Assembly (NCBI RefSeq): GCF_000425065.1
Contig: NZ_AULB01000007.1
Location: forward strand, 398,907-462,906
Source: Actinomadura rifamycini DSM 43936
Lineage (GTDB): Bacteria; Actinomycetota; Actinomycetes; Streptosporangiales; Streptosporangiaceae
Reading direction: 5' to 3'
Length of the DNA stretch: 64,000 nt
Shown: piece after piece, positions 51,895 through 60,719 of the stretch
How positions within the stretch are numbered: the stretch's first letter is position 1
How the letters are laid out: every line of letters starts with the position of its first letter
The notes under the pieces: generated by a model
What the model was told of the DNA's origin: nothing
The model's database searches: none
What the model saw: the letters and a program-made list of their open reading frames with translations, nothing else
Program-made: the position numbers and the translations under genes

Positions 51895-52084
51895 ATCCCG
51901 TGCGGGAGAGTCCCCGGCAGCCGGCCCGGGACGCCGAAGGAGCAAATCCTCCCCGGAACCTCTCAGGCCCACGGACCGCACGGACCAGGCGACCTCTGGA
52001 AAGCGGGGACCCCGGTCCCCCGCCGAAGGTGAAAGCCCGCCGTCCGCCGCGGGTGAAGCTCTCAGGCGCCGATGACAGAGGGGG
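51895..52084 (+). promoter_or_regulatory. Tandem glycine riboswitch
   Basis: Two glycine aptamers follow each other upstream of gcvT. The first carries CGGGAGAG near 51903, then GGCAGCCGGC, GCCGAAGGAGCAAAT and CCGGAACCTCTCAGGCCCA; the second starts after the short linker at 51986 with CGACCTCTGGAAAGC, has GCCGAAGGTGAAAGC and ends GAAGCTCTCAGGCGCC followed by GACAGAGGGGGA. These conserved pieces (GGAGCAA/GGTGAAA and CTCTCAGGC) are diagnostic. Glycine should switch on the cleavage-system genes. A possible -10, TAGCCT, is at 51873-51878; the 290 bases before that hold no gene. Confidence 0.96.
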
Positions 52085-52155
52085 AGGCACCGAGCCGCCC
52101 GGTGCGCGAGTGGGACGATGGACCACGTCGCGCCCGTGACGAAGGAGCCGAACCC

Positions 52156-53265
52156 ATGTCCGCCGATCCGAACGCGAAGACTCCGAGCGCGAAGACGACG
52201 CCGCTGCACGACGTCCACACGGACCTCGGCGCGCACCTCGTCGACTTCGCCGGGTACCTGATGCCGCTGCGCTACGCGAGCGAGACGGCCGAGCACCGCG
52301 CCGTCCGCACCGGCGCGGGGCTGTTCGACCTGTCCCACATGGGGGAGGTCTTCCTCTCCGGGCCGGGCGCCGGGGAGGCGCTCGACCACGCGCTCGTCGG
52401 CAACCTGTCGCCGATGAAGGTCGGCAAGGCCCGCTACACGATGATCTGCGCCCCCGACGGCGGCGTGCTCGACGACCTGATCGTGTACCGGCTCGCGGAC
52501 GAGACGTGGATGGTGGTCGCGAACGCCGCGAACGCGGACGTCGTCCACGACGCCCTCGCCGAGCGGGCGCGCGGGTTCGACGCGGCCGTCGAGGACCGCT
52601 CGGCCGCCTACGGGCTCGTCGCGCTGCAGGGCCCGCACGCGCAGGAGACCCTCGCGCGCTTCACCGGCGCCCCGCTCGACGGCCTCGCGTACTACTCCGT
52701 GCTCGCCGACCGGGTCGCCGGCATCGACGTGCTCGTCGCCCGCACCGGCTACACCGGCGAGGACGGCTTCGAGCTGTTCGTCGACGCGGGCGACGCCGTC
52801 CGGCTGTGGCGGGAGCTCGCGGCCGCGGACGGCGTCGTCCCGTGCGGCCTCGCGGCCCGCGACAGCCTCCGGCTGGAGGCGGGGATGCCGCTGTACGGCA
52901 ACGAGCTGACGGCCGAGACCACCCCGTTCGAAGCCGGGCTGGGCCGTGTCGTCAAACTGGACAAGCCCGTCGACTTCGTCGGGAAGTCCGCCCTGGCGGC
53001 GCAGGCGCAGACCCCCGCGGGCCGTAGGCTCGTGGGACTGGTGGCGCGGGGGCGTCGCGCGCCCCGCAAGGGGTATGCGGTCGTCACGTCCGACGGCGCT
53101 CCGTGCGGCGTCGTGACGAGCGGCGCGCCGTCGCCCACACTGGGCAAGCCGATCGCCATGGCGTACCTCGACACCGGTGTCGAGGAGTCCGGGCTGGCCG
53201 TGGACGTCCGCGGCCGGGCCGAACCGGTCGACGTGGTCGCCCTGCCGTTCTACAAGCGTTCCTGA
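52156..53265 (+). CDS. gcvT: Glycine cleavage system T protein (aminomethyltransferase)
   Basis: 369 residues from ATG 52156 with GAAGGAG upstream. Family features: [46 protein letters not shown], and [23 protein letters not shown], then a C-terminal beta-barrel with [10 protein letters not shown]. It transfers the methylene group from the lipoylated H protein to tetrahydrofolate, releasing ammonia. It is the first gene after the glycine riboswitch. gcvP and gcvL are not in the window. Confidence 0.97.
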   Translation: MSADPNAKTPSAKTTPLHDVHTDLGAHLVDFAGYLMPLRYASETAEHRAVRTGAGLFDLSHMGEVFLSGPGAGEALDHALVGNLSPMKVGKARYTMICAPDGGVLDDLIVYRLADETWMVVANAANADVVHDALAERARGFDAAVEDRSAAYGLVALQGPHAQETLARFTGAPLDGLAYYSVLADRVAGIDVLVARTGYTGEDGFELFVDAGDAVRLWRELAAADGVVPCGLAARDSLRLEAGMPLYGNELTAETTPFEAGLGRVVKLDKPVDFVGKSALAAQAQTPAGRRLVGLVARGRRAPRKGYAVVTSDGAPCGVVTSGAPSPTLGKPIAMAYLDTGVEESGLAVDVRGRAEPVDVVALPFYKRS

Positions 53266-53281
53266 AAGAGAGAGCAACAAC

Positions 53282-53686
53282 GTGAGCGTTCCGGAGCAGC
53301 TCCGCTACAGCGAAGAGCACGAGTGGGTGGCCGGTCTCGACGACAGCGGGCAGGCGCCCGAGGACGGCATCGTCACGGTCGGGATCACGGCCCACGCCGC
53401 CGAGGCCCTCGGGGAGATCGTCTACCTCGAGCTGCAGCCGTCCGAGGGCGACACCGTCGAGGCGGGCGAGCCCTGCGGCGAGGTGGAGTCGACCAAGTCG
53501 GTCAGCGACCTGTACTCCCCGGTCACCGGCGAGATCACCGCGATCAACACCGGCGTCGCGGACGAGCCCAGCGTGATCAACGACGACCCGTACGGGGAGG
53601 GCTGGATCTTCAAGGTGCGCATCTCCGAGGCGCCCGGCGACCTGCTCGACGCGGCCGCCTACGGCAAGCTCATCGAGGAGGCGTGA
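53282..53686 (+). CDS. gcvH: Glycine cleavage system H protein
   Basis: 134 residues from GTG 53282, with AAAGAGAG before it. The start [34 protein letters not shown] and the lipoylation lysine in [12 protein letters not shown] are all canonical. It carries the aminomethyl group on lipoate between the P, T and L proteins. It starts 17 bases after gcvT and its stop overlaps or abuts the glyA start. Confidence 0.97.
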   Translation: MSVPEQLRYSEEHEWVAGLDDSGQAPEDGIVTVGITAHAAEALGEIVYLELQPSEGDTVEAGEPCGEVESTKSVSDLYSPVTGEITAINTGVADEPSVINDDPYGEGWIFKVRISEAPGDLLDAAAYGKLIEEA

Positions 53687-53688
53687 GC

Positions 53689-54951
53689 GTGTCCTCCTCC
53701 CTGTACGCCTCGCTGGCCGAGGCCGACCCGCAGGTCGCCGAGGCCGTCGGCGCCGAGCTGCGGCGCCAGCAGTCGACGCTGGAGATGATCGCGTCGGAGA
53801 ACTTCGCGCCGACGTCGGTGCTGGAGGCGCAGGGCTCGGTCCTGACGAACAAGTACGCCGAGGGCTACCCGGGCCGCCGCTACTACGGCGGCTGCGAGTA
53901 CGTGGACGTCACCGAGCAGCTCGCGATCGACCGCGCCACGGAGCTGTTCGGCGCCGAGCACGCGAACGTCCAGCCGCACAGCGGCGCGCAGGCCAACACG
54001 GCCGTGTACTTCGCGCTGCTGCAGCACGGCGACACGATCCTCGGGCTGGACCTCGCGCACGGCGGGCACCTCACCCACGGGATGCGGCTGAACTACTCCG
54101 GCAAGGTGCTGAACGTGGTGCCCTACCACGTGCGCGCGGAGGACGGCCGGGTCGACATGGACGAGGTCGCCGCGCTGGCGGCCGAGCACCGGCCGAAGAT
54201 GATCGTGGCCGGCTGGTCGGCGTACCCGCGGCAGCTCGACTTCGCGGCGTTCCGGGAGATCGCCGACTCGGTCGGGGCGCTGCTCATGGTCGACATGGCG
54301 CACTTCGCGGGGCTCGTCGCGGCGGGCCTGCACCCCTCGCCCGTCCCGCACGCGGACATCGTCACCACGACGACGCACAAGACGCTGGGCGGGCCGCGCG
54401 GCGGGCTGATCCTGTCCCGCGAGGAGTACGGCAAGAAGATCAACTCGGCGGTGTTCCCGGGCATGCAGGGCGGGCCGCTGGAGCACGTGATCGCCGCGAA
54501 GGCGGTGGCGCTGAAGATCGCCGGGTCGGACGAGTTCCGCGCGCGGCAGTCGCGCACCGTCGAGGGCGCGAAGATCCTGGCCGAGCGGCTCCTCGCCGAG
54601 GACTCGGCGAAGGCCGGGGTGAAGGTGCTGACCGGCGGCACCGACGTCCACCTGGTCCTGGTCGACCTCGTGGACTCGGAGCTGACCGGGCGGGACGCCG
54701 AGGACCGCCTCCACGACATCGGGATCACCGTCAACCGGAACGCCGTCCCGAACGACCCGCGCCCGCCGATGGTGACGTCCGGGCTGCGGATCGGCACCCC
54801 GGCGCTGGCCACCCGCGGCTTCACGACGGAGGACTTCGCCGAGGTCGCCGACGTGATCGCGCTGGCGCTCCAGCCGTCGTTCGACCGGGACGCGCTGGCC
54901 GCGCGGGTGAAGACCCTCGCGGACCGGCACCCGCTGTACCCGAACCTCTAG
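53689..54951 (+). CDS. glyA: Serine hydroxymethyltransferase
   Basis: 420 residues from GTG 53689, which gives the best spacing (8 bases) to GAGGAG; GTG 53683 would overlap the gcvH stop by four bases. PLP lysine in [14 protein letters not shown], plus [23 protein letters not shown] and the C-terminal [16 protein letters not shown]. It exchanges serine and glycine with folate one-carbon units and so fits the riboswitch operon. Confidence 0.97.
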   Translation: MSSSLYASLAEADPQVAEAVGAELRRQQSTLEMIASENFAPTSVLEAQGSVLTNKYAEGYPGRRYYGGCEYVDVTEQLAIDRATELFGAEHANVQPHSGAQANTAVYFALLQHGDTILGLDLAHGGHLTHGMRLNYSGKVLNVVPYHVRAEDGRVDMDEVAALAAEHRPKMIVAGWSAYPRQLDFAAFREIADSVGALLMVDMAHFAGLVAAGLHPSPVPHADIVTTTTHKTLGGPRGGLILSREEYGKKINSAVFPGMQGGPLEHVIAAKAVALKIAGSDEFRARQSRTVEGAKILAERLLAEDSAKAGVKVLTGGTDVHLVLVDLVDSELTGRDAEDRLHDIGITVNRNAVPNDPRPPMVTSGLRIGTPALATRGFTTEDFAEVADVIALALQPSFDRDALAARVKTLADRHPLYPNL

Positions 54952-54956
54952 ATCGC

Positions 54957-54993
54957 CGCTCCCCTCCGCCCGGGCGCCGGGCGGAGGGGAGCG
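54957..54993 (+). terminator. 17-bp perfect hairpin between glyA and sdaA
   Basis: CGCTCCCCTCCGCCCGG, loop GCG, then its exact complement. It starts five bases after the glyA stop and ends 12 bases before the sdaA start. With no T-run, its strength still suggests termination or attenuation, so sdaA may get only read-through from the glycine operon; it could also mask the sdaA ribosome site. Confidence 0.75.
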
Positions 54994-55004
54994 CGGGGGC
55001 ATCC

Positions 55005-56378
55005 ATGGCCATCAGCGTTTTCGACCTGTTCAAGATCGGTATCGGCCCTTCGTCCTCGCACACCGGCGGCCCGATGGCGGCCGCGCACCGGTTCGCCCGC
55101 GGCCTGGACCGGGACGGGCTGCTGGAGAAGACGGCGTCCGTCCGGGCCGTCCTGTACGGGTCCCTCGGGCTGACGGGCAAGGGGCACGGCAGCGACAAGG
55201 CCGTGATCCTCGGCCTGGGGGGCGACAAGCCCGAGACCGTGGACGTCGACACGGCCGACGAGCGCGTCGCGGACGTCCGCGCCCGCGGGACGCTGCGGCT
55301 GTTCGGCGCCCGGGACGTCCCGTTCGAGGTCGGCGAGCACCTGGTGTTCGAGCGGAAGGAGTCGCTGCCGGGGCACCCGAACGGCATGCGGTTCACCGCG
55401 TTCGACGACGCAGGAAACGAACTGCGCGCGAGGGTGTACTACTCGGTCGGCGGCGGGTTCGTCGTGGACGAGAACGCGGCCGGCGCCGACCGCATCAAGC
55501 CGGACGACACCGTCCTGCCGCACCGCTTCGACACGGCCGCCGAGCTGCTGGAGCGCTGCGCGGACACGGGCCTGTCGGTCTCGGGGCTCATGCTGGAGAA
55601 CGAGCGCGCGTTCGGCCGCTCGACCGCCGAGATCCGCGCGGGCCTCCTGGACCTCTGGCGGGTCATGCGGGCGTGCGTCGACCGCGGCTGCGACAGCGAG
55701 GGCCTGCTGCCCGGCGGCCTGAAGGTCCGCCGCCGCGCGCCCCAGCTGCACCGGCAGCTCATGGCGGAGAAGCCCGCCGACCCCCTGCACGCGATGGACT
55801 GGGTGACGCTGTTCGCGCTCGCCGTCAACGAGGAGAACGCGGCGGGCGGCCGGATCGTCACCGCCCCGACGAACGGGGCCGCGGGCATCGTCCCGGCCGT
55901 CCTGCACTACTACGACCGCTTCGTCCCCGGACGGGACGACGACGGGATCGTCCGCTTCCTGCTGGCCGCCGGGGCGATGGGCGTGCTGTTCAAGCAGAAC
56001 GCGTCCATCTCCGGCGCGGAGGTGGGCTGCCAGGGGGAGGTCGGGTCGGCCTGCTCGATGGCGGCGGCCGGCCTCACCGAGGTCTTCGGCGGGACGCCCG
56101 CGCAGGTGGAGAACGCGGCCGAGATCGGCATCGAGCACAACCTCGGGCTGACGTGCGACCCGGTGGGCGGGCTCGTCCAGGTGCCGTGCATCGAGCGGAA
56201 CGCCGTCGGCGCCGTCAAGGCGATCAGCGCGGCCCGCATCGCGCTGCGCGGCGACGGCCGCCACTTCGTCACGCTCGACAAGGCGATCAAGACCATGCGC
56301 GACACCGGCCGCGACATGCTCGACAAGTACAAGGAGACGAGCCGAGGCGGCCTGGCCGTCAACGTCATCGAATGCTGA
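55005..56378 (+). CDS. sdaA: L-serine ammonia-lyase, iron-sulfur type, single chain
   Basis: 457 residues. The N-terminal part carries [18 protein letters not shown] and the C-terminal part the Fe-S cysteines and surrounding motifs [16 protein letters not shown] and [17 protein letters not shown]; both halves are in one chain, as in E. coli SdaA. It converts serine to pyruvate and ammonia. Following gcvT-gcvH-glyA it completes a path from glycine to pyruvate. The start ATG has only a G-rich site and lies just past a strong hairpin. Confidence 0.96.
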   Translation: MAISVFDLFKIGIGPSSSHTGGPMAAAHRFARGLDRDGLLEKTASVRAVLYGSLGLTGKGHGSDKAVILGLGGDKPETVDVDTADERVADVRARGTLRLFGARDVPFEVGEHLVFERKESLPGHPNGMRFTAFDDAGNELRARVYYSVGGGFVVDENAAGADRIKPDDTVLPHRFDTAAELLERCADTGLSVSGLMLENERAFGRSTAEIRAGLLDLWRVMRACVDRGCDSEGLLPGGLKVRRRAPQLHRQLMAEKPADPLHAMDWVTLFALAVNEENAAGGRIVTAPTNGAAGIVPAVLHYYDRFVPGRDDDGIVRFLLAAGAMGVLFKQNASISGAEVGCQGEVGSACSMAAAGLTEVFGGTPAQVENAAEIGIEHNLGLTCDPVGGLVQVPCIERNAVGAVKAISAARIALRGDGRHFVTLDKAIKTMRDTGRDMLDKYKETSRGGLAVNVIEC

Positions 56379-56401
56379 CGCTCAGTCCTAGGCTGCGCGG
56401 T

Positions 56402-56641
56402 ATGTGCGCTGATCGGCCGGACCACCCGAACGACCCGAGCGGCGCCGCCACCGACGCCACGCCCACGATCGAGGAGGCCGCCGACCTCGTCTTCGAGATG
56501 CGCGAGGCGCTGTTCGCGAGGCTTGCGCGGGCCGGCGGACGCGGCGAGCACCGGGCGCTGCTCGGGGAGGTCATCAACGAGGACGCCCCGCTGCGCGACC
56601 GGCTGGGGGAAGGTGTGATCACTCGCCCGACCTCGTGGTAA
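56402..56641 (+). CDS. Small acidic hypothetical protein, 79 aa
   Basis: 79 residues from ATG 56402. A Pro/Asp-rich start is followed by one predicted helix pair (TIEEAADLVFEMREALFARLARAGGRGEHRALLGEVINEDAPLRDRL). No family recognised. It begins 23 bases after the sdaA stop in the same direction and keeps strong third-position G/C, so it may be real and co-transcribed. Confidence 0.5.
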   Translation: MCADRPDHPNDPSGAATDATPTIEEAADLVFEMREALFARLARAGGRGEHRALLGEVINEDAPLRDRLGEGVITRPTSW

Positions 56642-56684
56642 TCGACGCGGCATTCCGCCGCGGGCGGGTGCCGGGGCAGGTGAA

Positions 56685-56730
56685 GGCCCGGGGGGCGCGG
56701 TGGAAATGGGAAGTGCCGCGCCCCCGGGCC
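56685..56730 (+). terminator. Hairpin with one bulge after the sdaA region
   Basis: GGCCCGGGGGGCGCGG (56685-56700) pairs with CCGCGCCCCCGGGCC (56716-56730) across a 15-base loop; one G is bulged. It lies about 45 bases after the small gene. The rest of the 290-base gap up to the Asp23 operon holds no gene; AT-richer sequence at 56845-56910 has no clear role, since both flanking genes end here. Confidence 0.65.
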
Positions 56731-56933
56731 GGCGGGCCGCTCAGTGGAAGGGGCCCCTGCCGTGATCCGTGTGTTCCCTCCGTACGTCGTAGAGCCCCTC
56801 TGCGGAGCCGCCCGTGCGTGGGTGGTGGGACAAGCGCGCCTCCTCTTGCTCTCGACGTCAGGTTCTGTATTCGGACATTAGTCGCATATCCGGCACCCGC
56901 GGCCCATACGCGTTCCAAAGCGCAGTCAAGGCT

Positions 56934-57506
56934 TCAGACGACGGTCGTCGGTTCGTCCTTCGGCACCAGGCGCAGCCGGACGACCGTCGGCACCGTCTCG
57001 CGCTCGAGCGCGGCGCACAGGCGGGGGACGCCCTCCTCCTGGATGCGGCGGCGCAGGTCGGCGGCGTCCGCACGGTGCCCGTAGGCGACGCTGAGGTGCA
57101 GCTCGGGCTCGCGGGACGAGCCGAGCAGCCGGGCGCGGACCCGGCGGACGCCCGGGTACTCCTCGATCTCCCGCTCCAGCGCCCCGGTGACGGCCTTCGC
57201 CGACAGGCGCGTCCGGCCGCCGTCGGGGTCCGGCTCCATCGCGAGTTCGGGGACGCGGCGGGTGCGGACCTGCCCGACCAGCCAGAGGACGCCCACGAGG
57301 GCGAGGACGACGGCGGCGGCCGCGATCGCGGGCCAGAACCACGCGTTGTCCTCGGCGAACCGCCGGACGTCCGAGGACAGCACCCGCGCGGACGGGTCGG
57401 CGAACAGGCCGGCGCCGCGGGCGAGGCCCGCCCCGCCGGCGGCGAGCAGGACGGCGCCCAGCACGATGAGGCCGGTGCGGTTCGTGCGGGCGGGGTGCCG
57501 GTCCAT
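56934..57506 (-). CDS. AmaP-like alkaline shock membrane anchor protein
   Basis: 190 residues from ATG 57506. Two membrane helices (LIVLGAVLLAAGGAGLARGAGL and AIAAAAVVLALVGVLWLVGQV) lie either side of a short loop, followed by a cytoplasmic Asp23-like part with ALEREIEEYPGVRRVRARLLGS. This matches the anchor that holds Asp23-type proteins at the membrane in Firmicutes. It is the last gene of a six-gene operon; the ATG overlaps the upstream stop by one base (TGATG). Confidence 0.78.
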   Translation of the reverse strand: MDRHPARTNRTGLIVLGAVLLAAGGAGLARGAGLFADPSARVLSSDVRRFAEDNAWFWPAIAAAAVVLALVGVLWLVGQVRTRRVPELAMEPDPDGGRTRLSAKAVTGALEREIEEYPGVRRVRARLLGSSREPELHLSVAYGHRADAADLRRRIQEEGVPRLCAALERETVPTVVRLRLVPKDEPTTVV

Positions 57507-58120
57507 CAGTCCCCCTCGGCCCGGAGGCGGACCTTGACCGCGCGGGGCGGGAACGGCCGGAGCCGGTCGAGCCGCTCCTGGACGGACGAAGCGACGCCCT
57601 GCCCGAGGCCCTCGGGATCGTGCACGGGCGTCTCGGCGCGCACCTTCACCGTGCGGCGGCCGAGCTTCACCTTGCGGACGCGCGAGACGCCGGGGGCGTC
57701 CTCGGCGGCGGCAGCGGCGGCGCGCTTCAGCCCGCGCCGGTTCACGCCCATCATCACGTCCGGGTCGTCGCCCTGCAGCGGCACCATGCGGGTGCGGCCG
57801 GGCAGCAGCCCGGCGAGGACGAAGAGCAGGCCCAGCGCGGCGAGCGCGGCGGTGATGCCGAGGACCTTCGGGTCGTTCCAGGCGGCGTCCGAGACCCGTT
57901 CGTACGGGATCAGGTGCCAGGGCCGGTCGAGCAGGCCGGTGATCACCTCGATGGCGGTGAAGACGGCGGCGGCGGTCAGCAGGACCGCGGCGAGCGTCGC
58001 GACCCGGACGCGCCGGGACCGGAACGCGTGCCGGGCGGCCCGGTCGGCCTCGCGGGCCCGGACGGCCCGGTCGGCGTGCCCGGTACGGGGCGGGCGGACG
58101 TGCCCCGCGTGCGTCGTCAT
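57506..58120 (-). CDS. DUF6286-type membrane protein of the Asp23 operon
   Basis: 204 residues. Basic cytoplasmic start, membrane helix VATLAAVLLTAAAVFTAIEVITGLL, loop LDRPWHLIPYERVSDAAWNDP, a second helix VLGITAALAALGLLFVLAGLLPG and a C-terminal Asp23-like region (DPDVMMGVNRRGLKRAAAAAAEDAPGVSRVRKVKLG). I assign the DUF6286 name only tentatively. ATGA overlap with the upstream Asp23 gene and TGATG with the downstream AmaP-like gene. Confidence 0.75.
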   Translation of the reverse strand: MTTHAGHVRPPRTGHADRAVRAREADRAARHAFRSRRVRVATLAAVLLTAAAVFTAIEVITGLLDRPWHLIPYERVSDAAWNDPKVLGITAALAALGLLFVLAGLLPGRTRMVPLQGDDPDVMMGVNRRGLKRAAAAAAEDAPGVSRVRKVKLGRRTVKVRAETPVHDPEGLGQGVASSVQERLDRLRPFPPRAVKVRLRAEGD

Positions 58121-58500
58121 CGGACCGTCCTCTCACGCGCGGCCGGGTGCTCCAGCTCGGCGACGTCCACGTCCACCTGCCGGACGGTCAGCCCGGTCAG
58201 CCGCTCGACCCGTTCGCGCACGGTGTCGCGGACGCGGCGGGCCGTCTCCCGCACCGGCATCGGGTAGGTCACCGACAGCGCGACCCGCGCGGTGACGATG
58301 TGGCCGTCCACCCGGACCTCGGTGCGGGCGGTGCGGCGCCCGGGGACGGGCACGCCGAGCACCGAGCGGCCGAGCCCGCCGGACTCCTCGACCTCGCCGG
58401 CGGCGCGGGCCGCGATGCGCGCGACGGCCCGGTCGCTGATCCGCGTCTCGCCCCGTGCGTCCGGCGGCGCGGCCCGCCGGGCGCCGGGCGGCGCGGTCAT
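58117..58500 (-). CDS. Asp23/Gls24 family envelope stress protein
   Basis: 127 residues. The Asp23 core is visible: ISDRAVARIAARAAGEVEESGGLG, a beta strand with TARTEVRVDGHIVTARVALSVTYPMPVRETARRVRDTVRERVERLTGLTVRQVDVDV. In Firmicutes these proteins coat the membrane and respond to alkaline or envelope stress. Overlaps both neighbours by ATGA. Confidence 0.88.
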   Translation of the reverse strand: MTAPPGARRAAPPDARGETRISDRAVARIAARAAGEVEESGGLGRSVLGVPVPGRRTARTEVRVDGHIVTARVALSVTYPMPVRETARRVRDTVRERVERLTGLTVRQVDVDVAELEHPAARERTVR

Positions 58501-58697
58501 CGCGGCCGCTTCCCGGTGTTCAGCGTGAACAGCTGCCGGATGTCCAGCTCGCCTTCGATGGCGCGGCCCACCAGGAAGCCGAACGCGCCGAGCAGCAGCA
58601 CGATGAAGAACGCGCCGAAGCCGCCGAACGCGCCCGCGAACCCGAGCGCGATGCCGAACGCCAGGCCGACCAGCGGCCACAGCAGTCTCATGTCCAT
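58497..58697 (-). CDS. Small membrane protein of the Asp23 operon, 66 aa
   Basis: 66 residues with two helices and a Gly/Phe-rich turn: LLWPLVGLAFGIALGFAGAFGGFGAFFIVLLLGAFGFLVG, then a cytoplasmic tail EGELDIRQLFTL. It resembles the DUF2273-type partners found next to Asp23 in other bacteria. Start ATG 58697 follows GGGGGAG. ATGA overlap downstream. Confidence 0.82.
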   Translation of the reverse strand: MDMRLLWPLVGLAFGIALGFAGAFGGFGAFFIVLLLGAFGFLVGRAIEGELDIRQLFTLNTGKRPR

Positions 58698-58710
58698 CCG
58701 GATCTCCCCC

Positions 58711-59109
58711 TCAGCTCGCCGCGTCGGCGAGGTCTCCGATCAGCACGTCGACCGCGCGCCCCTCGCACAGCGGGCGGACGAGCCCGCGGACGTCCTCGGC
58801 GACCAGCGGCAGCGGCCGCCCGTACCGGGCGACGATCCCGACCTCGACCACGCCGGCGCGGACGGCGACGCCCGCGAACGGGGCGCCCGGCCGGTAGGTC
58901 GCGACGCGGCCGTGCGGGCCGGCCGTCAGCGCCACGACGTCCGCGCACGACAGCACCCGTTCGGCGATGCGCTCGGCGAGGACCTCGGCCGGCGACGGCT
59001 CGACCGGCGGCGCCGCCGGTCCCGCGGCGGGGGCCGCGCCCGCACCGGGGGCCGGCCCGGTCTGCCGCGGCACCGCGGACCGCTCCGGCGCGTTCGTCCA
59101 AGTGATCAT
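58711..59109 (-). CDS. Asp23-like protein, divergent
   Basis: 132 residues. A Pro/Ala-rich start precedes an Asp23-like fold: LAERIAERVLSCADVVALTAGPHGRVATYRPG, then VAVRAGVVEVGIVARYGRPLPLVAEDVRGLVRPL. Similarity to Asp23 is weaker than for its neighbours. It overlaps the first gene of the operon by ATGA and is followed 13 bases later by the small membrane protein. Confidence 0.75.
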   Translation of the reverse strand: MITWTNAPERSAVPRQTGPAPGAGAAPAAGPAAPPVEPSPAEVLAERIAERVLSCADVVALTAGPHGRVATYRPGAPFAGVAVRAGVVEVGIVARYGRPLPLVAEDVRGLVRPLCEGRAVDVLIGDLADAAS

Positions 59110-59603
59110 CGGACCCGCGGCTCCTCGGGCTGCTGCTGCTCGTCCTCCTCGGCGAGGTGCACGTCGTCGACGGCGATGTTCACCTCGACGACCTCCAGCC
59201 CGCACATGTGCTCGATCTCGTTGCTGACGTTGCGGCGGACCGCGTTCGCCAGGTCCGGGATGGAGACGCCGTACTCGACGACGACGTCGATGTCCACGGC
59301 GGCCTGCCGCTCCCCGACCTGCACCTGCACGCCCTGCGTGGTGTCGCTCGACATGCCGGGCATCCGCTCGCGCATCGAGCCGATCGTGCGGCTCATCCCG
59401 GCGCCCATCGCGTACACGCCGCCGACCTGCCGGGCGGCCATCGACGCGATCTTGGCGACCACCACGTCGGCGATCGTGGTCTTCCCGCCCTGCGTGACCA
59501 GCTCGCTGCGGCCCCCCGATTCGGGCCGCCGCGACTGCTGCTGCGGCGGCTTGTGCATCGTCCCGGTCGTGCCCTGGCCGGTCCGCCCGTCGTCCTGACT
59601 CAC
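59106..59603 (-). CDS. Asp23/Gls24 family protein, first gene of the operon
   Basis: 165 residues. N-terminal Gln-rich tail, then KTTIADVVVAKIASMAARQVGGVYAMG, the strand VQVQVGERQAAVDIDVVVEYGVSIPDLANAVRRNVSNEIEHMCGLEVVEVNI typical of Gls24, and an acidic Glu/Gln-rich end. It begins the operon; the promoter must lie in the 160 bases before 59764, which contain a lower-GC stretch at 59630-59700. Confidence 0.9.
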   Translation of the reverse strand: MSQDDGRTGQGTTGTMHKPPQQQSRRPESGGRSELVTQGGKTTIADVVVAKIASMAARQVGGVYAMGAGMSRTIGSMRERMPGMSSDTTQGVQVQVGERQAAVDIDVVVEYGVSIPDLANAVRRNVSNEIEHMCGLEVVEVNIAVDDVHLAEEDEQQQPEEPRVR

Positions 59604-59764
59604 GACGTCCCCCCAAATGCGTCGGTAACGTCAGGGTGATGCTCGCTACCGCCGAAGCAAAACCGAAAAAATGGACAAAGCCCAGGTCAACGCGCTTTTG
59701 CGGGGATGCGAAGGGGCCGGTGGCGCCCACCGGCCCTCGCACGGGAACGCCTCCGCCGAGCCGC

Positions 59765-59938
59765 CTACCCCTTGAACATCGCGCGCATCTTGCGCGCGGC
59801 GTCGCCCGGTTTCGGCGCCGCGCCCTTGCGGCGCTGCCCGGCGTCCCGCGCGGGCGCCCGCTCGTCGCCCTCGGCCGCGGCGTCGCGGGCCCCCTCGCCC
59901 TGGGTCCTGCGCTCGGTCTTGTCGCTCACGTCACCCAC
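59765..59938 (-). CDS. Small basic hypothetical protein, 57 aa
   Basis: 57 residues from GTG 59938, with GGGGGAG five bases before it (GTG 59929 is an inner alternative). It is highly charged and likely disordered: SDKTERRTQGEGARDAAAEGDE at the start and ARKMRAMFKG at the end. No family is recognised. It lies between the response-regulator gene and the Asp23 operon on the same strand. Confidence 0.45.
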   Translation of the reverse strand: MGDVSDKTERRTQGEGARDAAAEGDERAPARDAGQRRKGAAPKPGDAARKMRAMFKG

Positions 59939-60005
59939 GACAACTCCCCCGATGTCGTTGCACTGACGAACCTTCGTCCCAGTGGTACCCCGAGTCGCAC
60001 CCGTT

Positions 60006-60719
60006 CTACCCGGCGGCCTGCGCGCGCTCCGGGTAGAAGCGCACCTCGGGGCGTCCGATCTGCCCGTAATGGGGGCGGCGCGCGGCCAGCCCGTTGTCGG
60101 CGAGGTACTCCAGGTAGCGGCGGGCGGTGACGCGGGAGACGCCGGTCAGGTCGGCGACGGCCGCGGCCGACAGCCCGTCCGCCGCGCCGGACAGCGCCGC
60201 GCTGACCCGCTCCAGCGTGTCGCCGCTCATCCCCTTCGGCAGCGCCGGCTGCCCCGGGGCGCGGAGCGCGGCGAGCATCCCGTCCACGTCGGCCTGCCCC
60301 GCGACCTCCCCGTCCCGCGCCGTCTGGTCGCGGAACCGCGCGTACCGTTCGAGCCGCTCCCGCAGCGACGCGAACGTGAACGGCTTCAGCAGGTACTGGA
60401 CGATCCCGGACGACACCGCCGACCGGATGACGGTCAGGTCCCGCGCGGACGTGACGGCGATGACGTCCACGTCGCGGCCCTCGGCCCGCAGCGCCCGGCA
60501 CACGGTGAGGCCGTGCGTGTCGGGCAGGTAGAAGTCCAGCAGGACGACGTCGACGGGCTCGCGGCGGCAGAACCGCAGGGCGTCCGCGCCCGAGTGGACG
60601 ACCCCCGCCACCTCGAACCCGGGGACCCGCTCGACGTAGACGCGGTGCGCCTCCGCCGCGACGCGCTCGTCCTCCACCACCAGCACCCGGATCGCCGCGC
60701 CGCCGTTCGTGCCGCTCAT
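60006..60719 (-). CDS. CitB/DcuR-type response regulator
   Basis: 237 residues. Receiver domain with acidic pair VVEDE, phospho-acceptor Asp in VVLLDFYLPDTHG, Thr/Ser in AVTSARD and Lys in LLKPF, then a linker and a C-terminal helix-turn-helix SAAAVADLTGVSRVTARRYLEYLADNG. This is the class paired with CitA/DcuS-like kinases that control carboxylate uptake. Its ATG overlaps the kinase stop by ATGA. Confidence 0.93.
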   Translation of the reverse strand: MSGTNGGAAIRVLVVEDERVAAEAHRVYVERVPGFEVAGVVHSGADALRFCRREPVDVVLLDFYLPDTHGLTVCRALRAEGRDVDVIAVTSARDLTVIRSAVSSGIVQYLLKPFTFASLRERLERYARFRDQTARDGEVAGQADVDGMLAALRAPGQPALPKGMSGDTLERVSAALSGAADGLSAAAVADLTGVSRVTARRYLEYLADNGLAARRPHYGQIGRPEVRFYPERAQAAG

